Below, in pieces: positions 11,250-23,005 of a stretch of 64,000 nt of DNA (position 1 is its first letter; every line of letters begins with the position of its first letter). The notes beneath the pieces are model-generated. The model saw only the letters and a program-made list of their open reading frames with translations. It was not told the DNA's origin and did not search any database. The translations under genes were made by a program, and so were the position numbers. Source of the stretch: Brachypterus glaber (taxonomy: Eukaryota > Arthropoda > Insecta > Coleoptera > Kateretidae); contig OY294052.1 in assembly GCA_958510825.1 (NCBI GenBank), positions 10,747,816-10,811,815 on the forward strand, written 5' to 3'.

Positions 11250-12379
11250 CGTCAAAATGTCGTGTTGACCCCGATGATGTAAAAGAAAATTCTTTACTTG
11301 TAACAGTTTAAAACAGGGTTTAAACATGATATTTAAAGAAATGCGAGAAGAAATAATAATTATGTGAATCTTTTCGGCCATTTTTAAGGTCATAGGCAAA
11401 AAAAATACAAGAAATTTCCTTTAAAACGGTCAAGGCAAAGTTAGCCTGATTTTCAAACACCTGTAACTTCGATTGGAATTGATAAAATGTAATGTATAAT
11501 AGCTCAAAATTTTTGCCTGTTCATGAACTTGTACAGAAAGCAAGATTTATTGTTATAGAAGCTAAAAATCCTCTTAAACAAAAGGTTAACTATGGGTACT
11601 TGAATTCAATTTTATACTCTAAACTTTCTCACATTTTATTAAACATAACTGGCTGGATCCCTTTAACTCGATTTTTCTTGAGATACTTTATGATTTACTG
11701 CTTTTTTTGTGCTTGGGGGTAGTTTAACCCTCTTTGTGGGGGAGGATTTTCATCAAATCCAAGGGTGATACCCCTTTACGTGTATTTTATATTCCATATT
11801 ACAGAAAAATGTGTTTTTTAAATATTTTTCTGTAATATGAAACATAAAAAATACGTAAAGGGGTATCACCCTTGGATTTGATGAAAATCCACCCCCACAA
11901 AGAGGGTTAAACTACCCCCAAGCACCAAAAAAAGCAGTAAATCATAAAGTATCTCAAGAAAAATCGAGTTAAAGGGATCCAGCCAGTTATGTTTAATAAA
12001 ATGTGAGAAAGTTTAGAGTACAAAATTGAATTCAAGTACCCATAGTTAACCTTTTGTTTAAGAGGATTTTTAGCTTCTATAACAATAAATCTTGCTTTCT
12101 GTACAAGTTCATGAACAGACAAAAATTTTGAGCTATTATACATTACATTTTATCAATTCCAATCGAAGTTACAGGTGCTTGAATATCAGGCTAACTTTGC
12201 CTTTACCGTTTTAAAGGAAATTTCTTGTATTTTTTTGCCTATGACCTTAAAAATTGCCGAAAAGATTCACATAATTATTATTTCTTCTCGCATTTCTTTA
12301 AATATCATGTTTAAACCCTGTTTTAAACTGTTACAAGTAAAGAATTTTCTTTTATATCATCGGGGTCACCTTTTGATGG
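11250..12379. repeat. 1.13-kb nearly perfect palindrome (foldback)
   Basis: Left arm about 11250-11807 and right arm about 11821-12379 are inverted copies around a loop of about 13 bases (11808-11820). By eye the arms differ at only a few positions per hundred, far fewer than any other inverted repeat here. Each arm contains the same 72-codon stretch (11492-11722 on + and 11907-12143 on -, starting MYNSSKF); the two differ by Pro/Ser at residue 9 and by a one-base indel near the end. I recognise no family for that peptide. Its presence in both arms follows from arm identity and does not show selection. I find no clear target duplication. A transcript would fold into a hairpin of more than 500 bp. 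Confidence 0.9.
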
Positions 12380-13905
12380 ACTGTAAGCCAAAATAATTAT
12401 ACTTTCTGACTCATACCCTAATATAACACTTTGTAGTTTTTAGAAATACTTAAAAATTTAAAAATGTTTCTAAAAAAAAATCGTACATTCGACCCTTTTG
12501 TTTTGTGTTAGTTTCCTTTACCTTTTATCGGGTCATAACCCAGGAAAACACAGAAACACAATAAAGCAAGTCGTAAAACGTATTTTATTTCTGATTAAAA
12601 AACGCATAGTTAACTTAAAGATATTATTACAACAAGAATACTTAGACTGTGTAAAAATTGTTATCTAAGAAGTGTTCAGTAATATTTTCTAATTACAAAC
12701 AATACCATAAAAATTCTAATGTATTCATAACGCAACGGAATGACATTGATTTAAATTTATTTGAATTCCTCGTTCTTCCTAACCTTCGTCAAAAACCACC
12801 AGACAAACGATTTTATAATAATTAGCTTTTTCTATTTTAGTACGCTATAACTATAGAAAAGAAATATTTAGACATTTTTTTAATCAATTTTTCCTTATAG
12901 AAAATTTTCTGAATGTAATAAGAAAGAACTAACACGTAAGCTGTTTCCACCTACCAAAAAAAAACCTTCTCTTTCCTTAATTGTTACCTTGGTCATAAAA
13001 CCATATCGGCCAATCAAAAACAATCCCAACCAAACACTCAAAGGAAGAGAGTTTCCCTAAAAACTCAACTAAAAAAAAATGATATAAAGTAGGCGTTATG
13101 CTTTCGAGAATATTACTAAATTTTGAATAAATTTTTTGCCTTGGTAAATTTTAAACCAAATATAATTAAACATTTTCAAAATTTACTTAAATTATATTTG
13201 CTAATAATAACAATATATTAACAATTATTGTTAAAATATTATTTTAAATTTTGAAACGTAGTTTTGGTCAATAATTGCACTTTCTCCATTATGCAATAAA
13301 GTACTTTATTTACTTACTGATAAAAGGGAAAAATGTATGAAGCCACAAAAATAATGAAACAAAACCTACTAAAATGTGGGTAAGATGTAATTTTCTAGTC
13401 AGTCATATTAAAAACCAACGTTTCTAATAATAATTAACTTTATCAAGTAGACTAACTAACTAAATAAAATTTAAATGTTAAAAACCAAATAAACGTGTAA
13501 AAGAATGAAAATTTGTCGAAAAAAAATTATACATTAATTTTATCGTTATGCAAAATTTGATATTAAAACAAGTTAAAATTTAATATTAAAACAAGTCACC
13601 CACCACAATATCACCTTTAATTATATAGAAGGTCTTATGTACATACTTTATTTATTATAATAATTATGTCTATTAGAATGCGTTTTCCAGCAGCACACAT
13701 ACCTACTTAAAAACTTGTTCTTAATAATTTAGTAACACATTTATGAAATAAAACTTAATATTTAAACTCCATTTAAATCTAAATAACTAAAATTTTTGAT
13801 TCATGATAGTTTATCTATTAATATCTTCAATAACAACTATATTTAGCAAAAAATCATTTGTTGAAATATTTAAAAAATAAAGATCGTACTCCTTACAGGA
13901 GTGTC
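12380..13905. other. No gene seen
   Basis: AT-rich. A small A/T palindrome around 13200-13240 ('aacaatatattaacaattat') is of a kind expected by chance at this composition. Confidence 0.5.
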
Positions 13906-13909
13906 AAAA

Positions 13910-14129
13910 AATATACACATAATCCATCGATTTAGTATACACTTGAATGCAGAATTCGTATCCCCTGCACATCAATTCTTCATATTTTCTTTTTTAATTA
14001 CAATTCGCGACTGGCGTCCTAACCGCAGAACGACTGACCCTGAGTTCATCCGAGATTAGGACAGCCGCCATAAGAACATAAAAATTATACTTTGAAGTGT
14101 ATACTAAACGGATGGATAATCTGTATATT
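13910..14129. mobile_element. 220-bp MITE with GC-richer core
   Basis: Inverted termini of about 35 bp: 'aatatacacataatccatcg' left and (reverse complement) 'aatatacagattatccatcc' right, both running on to 'tttagtatacactt'. The centre (about 14005-14070) is GC-richer and has its own small stem, 'ggcgtcctaa' with 'ttaggacagccgcc'. No clear target duplication. Confidence 0.75.
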
Positions 14130-14596
14130 AAGAATCATAAAAAAGTATTTTTTGTTGTTTTGTACGAATAGATGTCTCTTATAGTAATTTTATTCTGAAT
14201 AAATTGGTATTAATATTTGTATTTCGATTATTTTTATTTATAAGCAATACTGTTTAGACATGTGACAGGATACAATAATCCGCGTTTATTAAACCGTGAA
14301 AAAAAATCACCGTTTATGAAACCCGCCCCGAGTTTATGTATCTTTGTTCTTGTTAATCGTTTAAAAAAATCATATACAAAACTCTTCGCTAGAAGAATTT
14401 TCAATTATATTCACACTGAAAAAAAGAACTGGTTTAGGCAATCAGATCAATAGTAAAATAGGGATCAACTGTGTTTTTCTGGTTGCTGCTACCAGAAATC
14501 TGGCAAGGGCAACAATACAACTTTTTGTGATTGCCAGAAACAAAACGTGTATTTTAAGGATCTGCTAAGCACCAACAATTTATCTTGTTGTCCTTA
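14130..14596. other. No gene seen
   Basis: A 63-codon frame at 14262-14453 lacks homology and codon character. No repeats I can support. Confidence 0.45.
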
Positions 14597-14744
14597 AGGC
14601 ACATCCAGAGACTCGCATAACAAGCATTACATAAGAATGCGATACCGTGATTGGATTACAAGATACATGACGGCATATCAAGCCAATCAGGGTATTGCAT
14701 TCTTATTTATTATGCTTGTTATCCGAGCCTATGGATATGCGCTT
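14597..14744. mobile_element. Hairpin element (copy 2 of the 7677-7790 family)
   Basis: Folds end to end: 'aacaagcattacataagaat' pairs with 'attcttatttattatgcttg', and 'gtgattgg' with 'ccaatcag'. Shares 'gcataacaagcat' and 'aagatacatgac' with the copy nested at 7.7 kb, though the latter word falls on different arms. Confidence 0.75.
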
Positions 14745-14816
14745 ACTAACACTCCTAATGTCTTCTTTACTCGTTACTATGACAATCGTACCCCCTCTGT
14801 CATTTCGCAAAGCTAG

Positions 14817-15058
14817 ACGGTAAAAATAAATTACATTAAATTACATAGTCCGTAAATGGTAATATATTGCCATAGACCGGAATGGTAAAAATTACATAGT
14901 CCGTAATGGTAATGTTTTGCATAGACCGGAACAGTAAAAATTACATAGTTCATAATGGTAATATTTTACATAGACCGGAACGGTAAAAATTACATAGTCC
15001 AGAATGGTAATATTTTGCATAGACCGGAACGCTAAAAATTACATAGTTCAGAATGGTT
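14817..15058. repeat. 49-bp tandem repeat, about 5 copies
   Basis: The unit begins 'gtaaaaattacatagtccgt' and ends 'ttgcatagaccggaac'. Unit starts at 14885 and 14934 give an exact 49-base period. The first unit is slightly expanded and the last is truncated at 'agaatggt'. Copies differ at scattered single bases. Confidence 0.9.
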
Positions 15059-15064
15059 TGGACT

Positions 15065-15180
15065 TTTGAAAATTTGAAAAAAAATATTTACTAATTAGAA
15101 AATCTTTGTTCCAAATTATAAGTCTCTGTGTCAAAGCTTTTTTAAAATATCGTAGCCTAAAGTTCATTTGGTTTAATAAA
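15065..15180. repeat. Fragment of the 60.8-61.1 kb palindromic repeat
   Basis: 'aaaatctttgttccaaatta' and 'tctctgtgtcaaagc' followed by 'aaaatatcgtag' match 60900-60965 and 61085-61140 in order. Only about 100 bp is preserved. Confidence 0.6.
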
Positions 15181-15690
15181 CCAAACGATTTGCACTCTTA
15201 ATACGAGTATAAACTGCTTACATCTTTCTTTAAAGATGATAAAGATCGTAATTTATAATGAACGTAAATTTTAGGCCACAACTAAAGCATTTAAATATCG
15301 TACATAACTAATATTTACCTTTTTTTACACTTTCAATACTTTAACCTAGAAGTACGCGTCGCTATCTCTCTAACAATAACAATATTAAACGGTCCGTCTC
15401 ATGATGCGACGGCTTCTTGGTTATTGTCCAAAGCGCACACGCTTCTTAAAATAACATAGCCCGACATTGTAAAATCATGTAAAAATATGTAAATCAATGT
15501 AAATATATTTTATTACATTATTTTAGATTATTTTACATTCTTTTACATAAATTCATGAATTATGCACAGTCCAGAATAGTAAAATTACTATTCCGTACCA
15601 TGTAAATTCATTTATTTATTATTATTATTATTATTATTTTTACATTATTTTACATGCAGTTTTTACATTGTACACTATGTATATACACTT
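15181..15690. repeat. TGTAAA/TTTACA-rich palindromic block
   Basis: From about 15465 to 15675, 'tgtaaa' and its complement 'tttaca' recur many times in both orientations around a small stem ('gaatagtaaaattactattc'), followed by a (TTA)n run at about 15611-15637. This looks like a degraded foldback or satellite. I see nothing coding. Confidence 0.5.
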
Positions 15691-15699
15691 TGAAGAGTT

Positions 15700-16015
15700 T
15701 TGTATGAAATACAAGGCACTACATATCTTCGCGGCTTGTTAACGATAAAGATCGTTACCGTCTACCAGGTAATTAACTGAGAATTAATTAACGTATATTT
15801 TTAACGAAATGTCGGAGAAAAAATATAGGTTTTGCTTATAATCTAGTCCTTGACTTAAATAGTAAATTATACAAGTTAACTGCAGTTTGTAAATTATAAT
15901 TTGCATCTTAAACAAATTTATAACCATAAGGGAACGTTCAATTATAACGTAACGCAAATTTTGGTCATTTTGGACCCCCCCTGTAACGCTATTTTCCTAT
16001 ACCATTAACATTTAA
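15700..16015 (-). repeat. Relics of two dispersed families
   Basis: 'actacatatcttcgcggctt' near 15720 is the AAGCCGTGAAGATA word in reverse. 15928-16015 ('ggaacgttcaattataacgt', 'aacgcaaattttggtcattt', 'tgtaacgctattttccta') is the reverse complement of 1170-1272 and shares its end with the complete element at 54348-54496. Confidence 0.6.
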
Positions 16016-16340
16016 AAAAATAATTAAATAAAAATAGATACAAGTTTACATACTTTAAAATTGGGTAAAAGGGTTGTCTAAAAGTCCTTTTACACAACAA
16101 ATGTGTTTTATTTAAATTTAATTGCTTTATATGCAATAGGTTCCATTGCATTGTAAAATTTGGGAGCAAATAAGTTATGGACTTCTTCAAAGTTAATAAA
16201 CGATAAAAATCTAGCCTTAAATCATCACTTTCCCGCGTTGCGTGTTCGTGGACATTTTCCTGACGGTTATACTGGTGTTCATGCTTTTTAAAGAAGCATA
16301 GACACTCAATACAATGAAGGAGCAGTTAGTATGTTTAAAA

Positions 16341-16694
16341 GTAAAAATGTCTTTATCCAATACATACAGATAATGAGATAATTACCAGCTTTATTTTAAA
16401 TAGATAAACTCAATAATAACCCCCGCGTGGCTTTTACTTTATTGAGTGAATAATTATTTATTTTACCCACTCAACTGTCACTTGTCAAATTATTTTCTTT
16501 TAAATGTCATTAAAATTTTTAATAAAAATATGAATTCCTAAGCTATTTATTGGATAAAACCTTGTATGGCACTCATGGGTAAACCGATATTGCCCTCTCG
16601 AAAATTAACCTGCTTGACTGACGCCTCGCAGGTTAATTTTCTCATTGGCGATATCTTACTTTACCCACTAGTACCATAAATAACTATTAACTTC
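16341..16694. mobile_element. Dispersed repeat (copy 2, uninterrupted)
   Basis: Reverse-complement relative of 5831-6640, lacking the 455-bp insertion: here 'aaaatgacattt' runs straight into 'aaaagaaaataatttgac' when read in reverse complement. The right part has a GC-richer hairpin, 'aaattaacctgc' with 'gcaggttaattt' around 'ttgactgacgcctc'. Confidence 0.75.
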
Positions 16695-17405
16695 ATCGCT
16701 ATATCCCCTATTTGATAAAATTCTGATCGCCTTTCGTTGCTGTTTTAAAACATCCTCAAGATGACTTGTGTGTCCTCAAACAAATGTCTAGTGCTGGTAA
16801 TTTTTTACCCATAACTTTTGTTTTGAATGAACCAACTCTTTTACGATATTATATCTAGATCATAGACTATTAAACCTGAAAAATAATGAAATTCCTTTCC
16901 CATGTTTCAAAATATTCTATTTGTTTTAATAATTTTGTAATAATTAGCCTATTGTCTTGCTCTAAATAAATAACTAATATTATTAAATAAAGTAATTGTA
17001 TAAAATAAGAATGCAAAGAATAAAATAATCGAAATAACACGCAGCTATAAAAAAGAAAATTAGGTACAAGTTTATATATAATATATTATAACCAAAACTA
17101 GCGTATACCAATATGAAACGAAAAAACCTAAGATTGACCGTTATGAGATTATATAGATAATACATTTTTCCATACTTTTACTACATCTTATTGGTAAATC
17201 CTAGATTAACCAAATTTCGAGCTTTTACTGTAAAATATACAACTGTATTTGAAAGTCGAGGACAAATAAGGGTACAAATATTTTTTATCCAACACCTTCA
17301 CAGAAACACTTGGTGCATACTTAGGCCATGGCTATCTATTATTTTAGTATCAATCTTAATATTTTTTACATAATTTTTCGCAAAATTATAGTTTTTTATT
17401 TAAAA
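16695..17405. other. No gene seen
   Basis: AT-rich. 'tatccaacacctt' near 17286 is inverted relative to 'aaggtgttggata' near 17410, which may mark the border of the next hairpin region. Short frames here have no homology. Confidence 0.45.
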
Positions 17406-17407
17406 AT

Positions 17408-17545
17408 AAAAGGTGTTGGATAAAATTAAATTCTCAACTCGTGTATTAAGTGATTTTATCCCCTTAAAAAAATTAGCCCACTCGGCCTGACGGCCTCGTG
17501 GATAAAATGCTACTTAATACACTAGTTAAGAAAATAACTATTTTT
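17408..17545. mobile_element. Hairpin element with GC-rich tip
   Basis: Stem: 'tcgtgtattaagtgatttta' pairs with 'taaaatgctacttaatacac'. The apex 'ccactcggcctgacggcctc' is GC-rich in an otherwise AT-rich element. The same design (AT stem, GC apex) is seen at 16.6 and 49.9 kb. Confidence 0.6.
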
Positions 17546-17750
17546 TGTACTTTTTTGAAAGGGGATCGGCGAGCTTTTTTACCGTCAAATTGGTTTTTAG
17601 CGCACAAAAATATGTAAATCACATTTTACAAAATTGCAACGTCTACAAATTTAATCTTTAATTAAAATTGTTTCAATGCTCTCATTAGAAATATCTCACC
17701 GTAACGCTTGATTTAAAATAAAGAAAGTAACACAGTGTAAGAATTACTTT

Positions 17751-18155
17751 AATGGAGCTCTCTACAACTAGAATTATGAAACAAAAGACGTCTACCCTAT
17801 CTCTATCTCATTTGTGCTATACTTTCCAGCCAACCAAATAAATACTGTATTTGTTTTTCATACAACAAATACAGTATTTATTTGGTTGGCCGGAAAGTGT
17901 AGCACTTAGCGACACGAAAGAACATAGCTAATGTGAATCTGTAGAATAAGATAATTCTACTAAAATTTAGATGGCGTCAGTAATTTCTTTAATAAAAATA
18001 CACTTTTCGCCCGGCCAAGTAAATATTGTATTTGTTCAACGAAGAACAAATACAGAATTTGTTTGGTTGGGTGGAAGTGGGAGTGTATGTATGTCTTCTA
18101 TCCTTTTTGGGTAGAACTTTTGTCCCTGTCTAATCTAACGGGAGAAATCGCCATT
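17751..18155. mobile_element. 405-bp double-hairpin element (copy 2)
   Basis: Near-identical to 8203-8610, with small indels (for example 'acatagttacac' reduced to 'acac', and an extra 'gggagt' near the right hairpin). The left flank and right flank differ from those of copy 1, which supports both ends. Confidence 0.8.
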
Positions 18156-18531
18156 GATCCACAAGATCTCAACATCTATGCGATACTGTATTAACCGTAA
18201 TGCAACAAAAATGATTTATTTGGACATATTTTGTTTCATTAAAAAAATATATAAAAAATACATATTATGTTAAAATTTTAATAAGATTATTTTCTTAACA
18301 TGATATAAGAAAAAATATAACGCCTTAAACTGTATTCTGTCGAACTAACACGTCAGTATGTCACAATAGTTGTTTTACAGTTTGCTACAAAGGGTAATAT
18401 ATAATAAAACTAATAATAAACTGTCAATGTGAAAAAAAAAGATGGTTTTTCTTTTGAGTGGCGCTTCTCTGTTATTAAATTGATAATTATCAATTAAATT
18501 ATAATTATTGCAACTACTTGTTTATAAAATT
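18156..18531. other. No gene seen before the gap
   Basis: AT-rich sequence leading into the assembly gap. No supported feature. Confidence 0.5.
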
Positions 18532-18731
18532 NNNNNNNNNNNNNNNNNNNNNNNNNNNNNNNNNNNNNNNNNNNNNNNNNNNNNNNNNNNNNNNNNNNNN
18601 NNNNNNNNNNNNNNNNNNNNNNNNNNNNNNNNNNNNNNNNNNNNNNNNNNNNNNNNNNNNNNNNNNNNNNNNNNNNNNNNNNNNNNNNNNNNNNNNNNNN
18701 NNNNNNNNNNNNNNNNNNNNNNNNNNNNNNN
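18532..18731. other. Assembly gap, exactly 200 N
   Basis: Unknown bases. The round length, repeated at 44969-45168, suggests a placeholder, so the true gap size is unknown. Confidence 0.98.
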
Positions 18732-19392
18732 CGACAATAATTAAAAATTTGGGCGTGCCGCAAGGTTCTGTACTTGGACTAATAACATTAACAGTGCGCT
18801 GTTTTATGTATTCGTTCCGGTCTAAATATTCTTAAGTACGCATAAACTGATGCATACACTACACAACAATAGAATGTAAAACCTGTAATTATAACATTAT
18901 TATATTTTCAATTCTTAAAATAAATTTAACTAACCTTGTTTTATATCGAATATATCTTCTGCATAACGTTAAAATTAATTAAACATGTAATCAATAAACC
19001 ATATTTTGGTACAGTAAATAAAATTATTTCATTTGGTTGAATGAAGAATCAGTAAAATAAAGAATTAAATTATAACTCAAAACTTGCTTCAACAAGATAT
19101 TTCTGGTTTATTCCAGGAGTTCTAAAAAACGAAATCAAAGACAAATTGTAGGTGTAATAACTGGACCCTAATAAACATTGATAGACTTTTTGCGGATGAA
19201 ATTCCATGTATAAGAGAAAGAAAGTGACGCAAGACTGTAGAAGTTTTGGAAAACGCAATTTAAGACAAATTGTGCGTATAATAACTGGACCTTAATAAAC
19301 ACCAATACACTTTTTGCTGACGAAATTCCATGTATAAGATATGCAGAGAAAGAAAGTGGCGCAAGGTTCTGTACTTGGACTAGTACACAGTT
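18732..19392 (+). pseudogene. Decayed non-LTR reverse transcriptase fragment
   Basis: Directly after the gap, frame 18743-18835 reads NLGVPQGSVLGL, the conserved GVPQGSVLGP block of non-LTR reverse transcriptases, then drifts and stops at 18833. Farther on, two direct repeats of about 124 bp (about 19125-19245 and 19250-19390) each encode LFADEIPCIR (19184-19213 and 19310-19339), which resembles the catalytic FADD box with the second Asp changed to Glu. The second repeat ends with the same 'cgcaaggttctgtacttgga' word that encodes QGSVLG at 18760. The order is therefore scrambled by duplication, frames are broken, and no active enzyme is possible. The clade cannot be assigned; the gap probably hides the upstream part. 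Confidence 0.75.
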
Positions 19393-20625
19393 TTAAAACG
19401 ACAAACTGGAATTAGGCGATATCTCGAATGCTCCCATGAAAATAATGATAATAAATGGATTTCTACATTAAAATATGAATTTTTATCATGTGGAATTCCT
19501 ATATAATTACGTTGATAGCCTATACAATCTGCAACTAGATCTAAAAATTCAAAAAACTATAATTTTAAAGTTTTTTTTCTTTTGGCTGAGTAAAGATCAA
19601 AATATACTAAAGATAAGAAATCTCGCATATCTCGCATATCTCTGATATGGGCGATTATTTAGGCATGCTACCATCCACAGGCCGACAGAAAATGGCTAAA
19701 CGATGAAACAAAAATAGTGACGCGCAAAGAGTTTGTGAATGACAAGAACATATGGAGTTATTGTTGTTCAGGATTACAATTACGTTACTCGTTACTCGTA
19801 GAACAAAAATACAATATGTTCTCTCTCTCTTTACTTATGACCTCTTCTTTCCGGGTAATTATCCAGCTCAATATGTAATTTTCTTACGGCACACACAGAA
19901 CCGTCTCACTCTGTAGTGATGTCTGCGCAGGCGCTAATATATAAAAAGTTATCTTTAAAATTAAAAAAAGATATCTTTACATGTTTATGGTTTTCAAATT
20001 AAAATTTAACAGAAATTTTGATGATTAAAAAACATAAGTAATATTTATTCACGATTTACTTTAAACTATACCTAATAATGAAATAAAACTTTTACGGAAA
20101 ATCACAAATAAAATAAATCGAATTCTGGGCATATCAAAGTTGATGCTGGACAGCCATATTTGCTCCGCCTAAACGGTTTTTTTACGTCAAACAACTTCCA
20201 AAGACTGATACGATATTTATTATTTTAAGTATTTCGATTGTGGTACAGTGTATTAAGATTGCCGTGTAGTGTACAGAGAACAATTTTAACCAGACACTTA
20301 AAATATAAAATTATACAATGCGAAGGCGATTCTATATTAAATATATATTTTATTTAGACAAACAATGAATATTAATGTGCATACACACAAAAGACAGTTG
20401 GCTAATTGTTTGTCAAAAATACACCGCAACCGGTTGATTATTACATAACCATTTATAAATGTTTGTTTAAACAAATAGTTTTTTTTCAATACGTAAGATT
20501 TATTGGCACGTGACTTGATTGTTATAGCTAATTGATTTTTTGCATCAGATTGTTATATAAATAATTAAGATTTACAGCTCAAAATTCAATATTGTACACT
20601 GACAATTCGTTACCGTAGTAAATAC
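19393..20625. other. No gene; possible further LINE remnant
   Basis: 19410-19500 contains a short open stretch rich in Trp, Leu and Cys (NDNKWISTLKYEF) that could be retroelement tail, but I cannot place it. 'gtctgcgcaggcgc' near 19921 is an isolated CpG-rich word. The rest is AT-rich without features. Confidence 0.4.
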
Positions 20626-20631
20626 TAAACG

Positions 20632-20767
20632 TTTTTGCATATATGGAACCCCACGAAAGTTCAGAAAACATTCACTGGTTGTTACTGAAATATAACAACG
20701 CTAAGTATAATACTGTAACAACCAGTTAATGTTTACTATATTTTCGTGGGGTTCCATATATGCAAAA
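20632..20767. mobile_element. Hairpin element, GGAACCCCACG termini
   Basis: 'tttttgcatatatggaaccc' pairs with its complement at 20749-20767, and inside 'actggttgttac' pairs with 'gtaacaaccagt'. The sequence before it, 'gttaccgtagtaaatactaa', recurs at 39221, before a related element with GGAGCCCCAAGC ends. Confidence 0.8.
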
Positions 20768-20784
20768 TTTTGCAAAAACGTTTG

Positions 20785-21800
20785 GGATTTTTTTAGCTTT
20801 TTGTGGTCCTTCGAGCCGGATACACTGTACAAAATATTTCCTGCAATTTAATTACATATATCAATTTTATAATTTAATCTTAATATTGCTCTCAGATTCG
20901 GCTCGAAGGACCACTACAAGTAGGAAATTGAAGAACAAGATTATTTATCTAATTATTTCTGTACAAAAAAATGTGAATATTTAACTATTAAATTTACCAT
21001 TAGATTAATAATTATTATCATTAACTTAATTACCATTAAAAGTTTTTATTATACTTAAAGAAAATTAATATTATCTCACCCTCTAGAAAATGACGCACAC
21101 CGAGATGTAGGAGATTTATAAGAACTAGGAAATGGTTAAGGTTGCAATTAGCAGAAAAAAAAACACTAATGAAAATCAATTTATAAATTACGATTAATTG
21201 AAGAATAAGTATAATTAGGAAAAGTAAAATTTTAATTTAAAATGTAATTAATAAATAATTAACTATTTCTATAATTAAAACCTGGAAAAACGGTAAGGTA
21301 ATGTTAATAAATGTGGTACTTGAATCGGTCAAAAAAAAAACAGAAATTATGGGTAATTTCACTATACTGACGCATATTTGGGCATATTTAATTAACCGAA
21401 AAAAAAAAAAGACAATACTTCTAAAGCAATGGGGAAAACACTTGAAGATCCTTTGATTTGGTTGCATAAACTTTCGTTGGTTGAATAGGCAAGCTGCTTA
21501 AACCATTCTTCTCTAAAGAAGAAAACCTACTATTCAATATAGTCGGATTTTTTGTATAAAAGCATTTTTTTATCGAGTGTGCCTTGATGTTTAGCTAACT
21601 AGTTTAAGAAAATACCTTTTTTATTCCTAAAATGCTTTAAAGCTACTGAAAACGTATTCTTTTCTTATTTTTTTTCATAAAGTTCTACTTTTTCGAATCG
21701 AATCGATGAATAATAATAAATATGTTAATTTAATTTTGACATATAAATTTTTAAAACAAAACGACAGCAAGTTTTATAGAAAAAAGTCCGATTATACCTA
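20785..21800. other. No gene; one old repeat
   Basis: 'ggtccttcgagcc' near 20805 is inverted as 'ggctcgaaggacc' near 20900, a stem of about 14 bp with a 75-base loop. 21654-21740 is a third copy of the 3.06/3.32 kb unit. A frame at 21237-21467 (-) shows no homology. Confidence 0.5.
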
Positions 21801-22120
21801 CACTGTAAAAAGTAAAGTGAATATTCAGTTACACATCCATGGACAGAAAATTGGAAGTTATAACTAATATATTATCCTATACAATTGTACTTTTTTGTTA
21901 AAAACACGCATGATTTTATGTCCGTCCTAAAATATTAAGGTACGTGACTTTTGAACTGTAGTGTTTTTAACAAAATTAAATTTCATTTGTATAGGACCTA
22001 TAGTTCTAAAGTCACGTACTTTAATATTTAGGGACGGACATGAAATGTTTTTTAACAAAAACTAAAGTATAACTTCCGATTTCCTATCCATTTGTAACTG
22101 AATATTCAGTTTTTACAGTG
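21801..22120. mobile_element. 320-bp TA-flanked snap-back MITE (copy 1)
   Basis: Termini 'cactgtaaaaagtaaagtga' and, inverted, 'cactgtaaaaactgaatatt', bordered by TA on both sides (21799-21800 and 22121-22122). Most of the interior also folds: 'gtccgtcctaaaatattaag' pairs with the 'ttaatatttagggacggac' strand. Related copies are at 26696-26925 and 55876-56262. Non-autonomous, Tc1/mariner-like by target site. Confidence 0.85.
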
Positions 22121-22122
22121 TA

Positions 22123-23000
22123 TTGGCGTATTGGGAACAGTAAAAATAACAGCAAATCAAAGATTTGTAATGAATTGGGTTAACGTGTCTGCTAGAAACT
22201 CTAAAAATTTCATTTTGGTATCTCTAGGTACAATCAACATAACATTCGTATTAGGTTGGGCACTAGCAAGAATTTTTTAACAAGAGAAGTAATAATTTTA
22301 ATTAATACACTACTTGATTACTTGTTCTAATTAAAAGCGGTAAAATAGTCTAGATCAAGCTTGGCGAGATGATTTTTAAAGCCGTTCGCAACCTTCCTTT
22401 TAGAAAAAATTATTTTATAAATTATATTATATTTAATTCATAATTAATTGTAATAATTAATATTTTACTTTGACATTGCTCTTTTTTATTTCCTTTTTAA
22501 GCCTCTTATCTAGTTTAATAGACTATGGATTTTAAGTATCTTTCATGGCCGTAGAAAAAATACTGTATCGTATGACATAGGAAAGTGGTAAAAGTAGTTA
22601 CATGTTTAAACTCTATTGTTTTGTTTTTGTAATAAAAAGAAAATAATTAAATTTTGCTTTTTGTATTAATATTTTATGATTTTAGTAAATACAATTAATT
22701 ACATTTTAATTAATTAAGGAAACAAGATATAATACAATGTATTATATATCATTGATCCTAAAATTAAATAGATAATCATGAAATGAAAATAATTAAATAA
22801 AACATAAATATATTGATTCCTATAAAACATTTAATTTTTATTTTGTTCATGCAATAGTAAAATTTGTAAAACCTTATTGTTTTTTCTGATGGAATTTTTT
22901 ATTACAATAATTTAAATCACATAAAAAATTGTGACATACTTCTCATTCACTTTATTTCCCGTTGAAGCATTTCTTTTTAAAAATAATCCTTAAAGAAACT
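22123..23000. other. No gene seen
   Basis: AT-rich, no supported repeat. Confidence 0.5.
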
Positions 23001-23005
23001 TTACA

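Noticed and set aside
11492..12143. Inverted pair of similar small proteins as a two-gene system
   Set aside because: The two frames are the same DNA in the two palindrome arms, so their similarity is not independent evidence for coding. I recognise no family or motif.
14817..15058. 49-bp array as a CRISPR
   Set aside because: The whole unit repeats without unique spacers, and the context is a eukaryotic genome.
18494..18835. Long open frames crossing the 18532-18731 N run
   Set aside because: They are open only because unknown bases contain no stops. Only the real sequence after 18731 was used.
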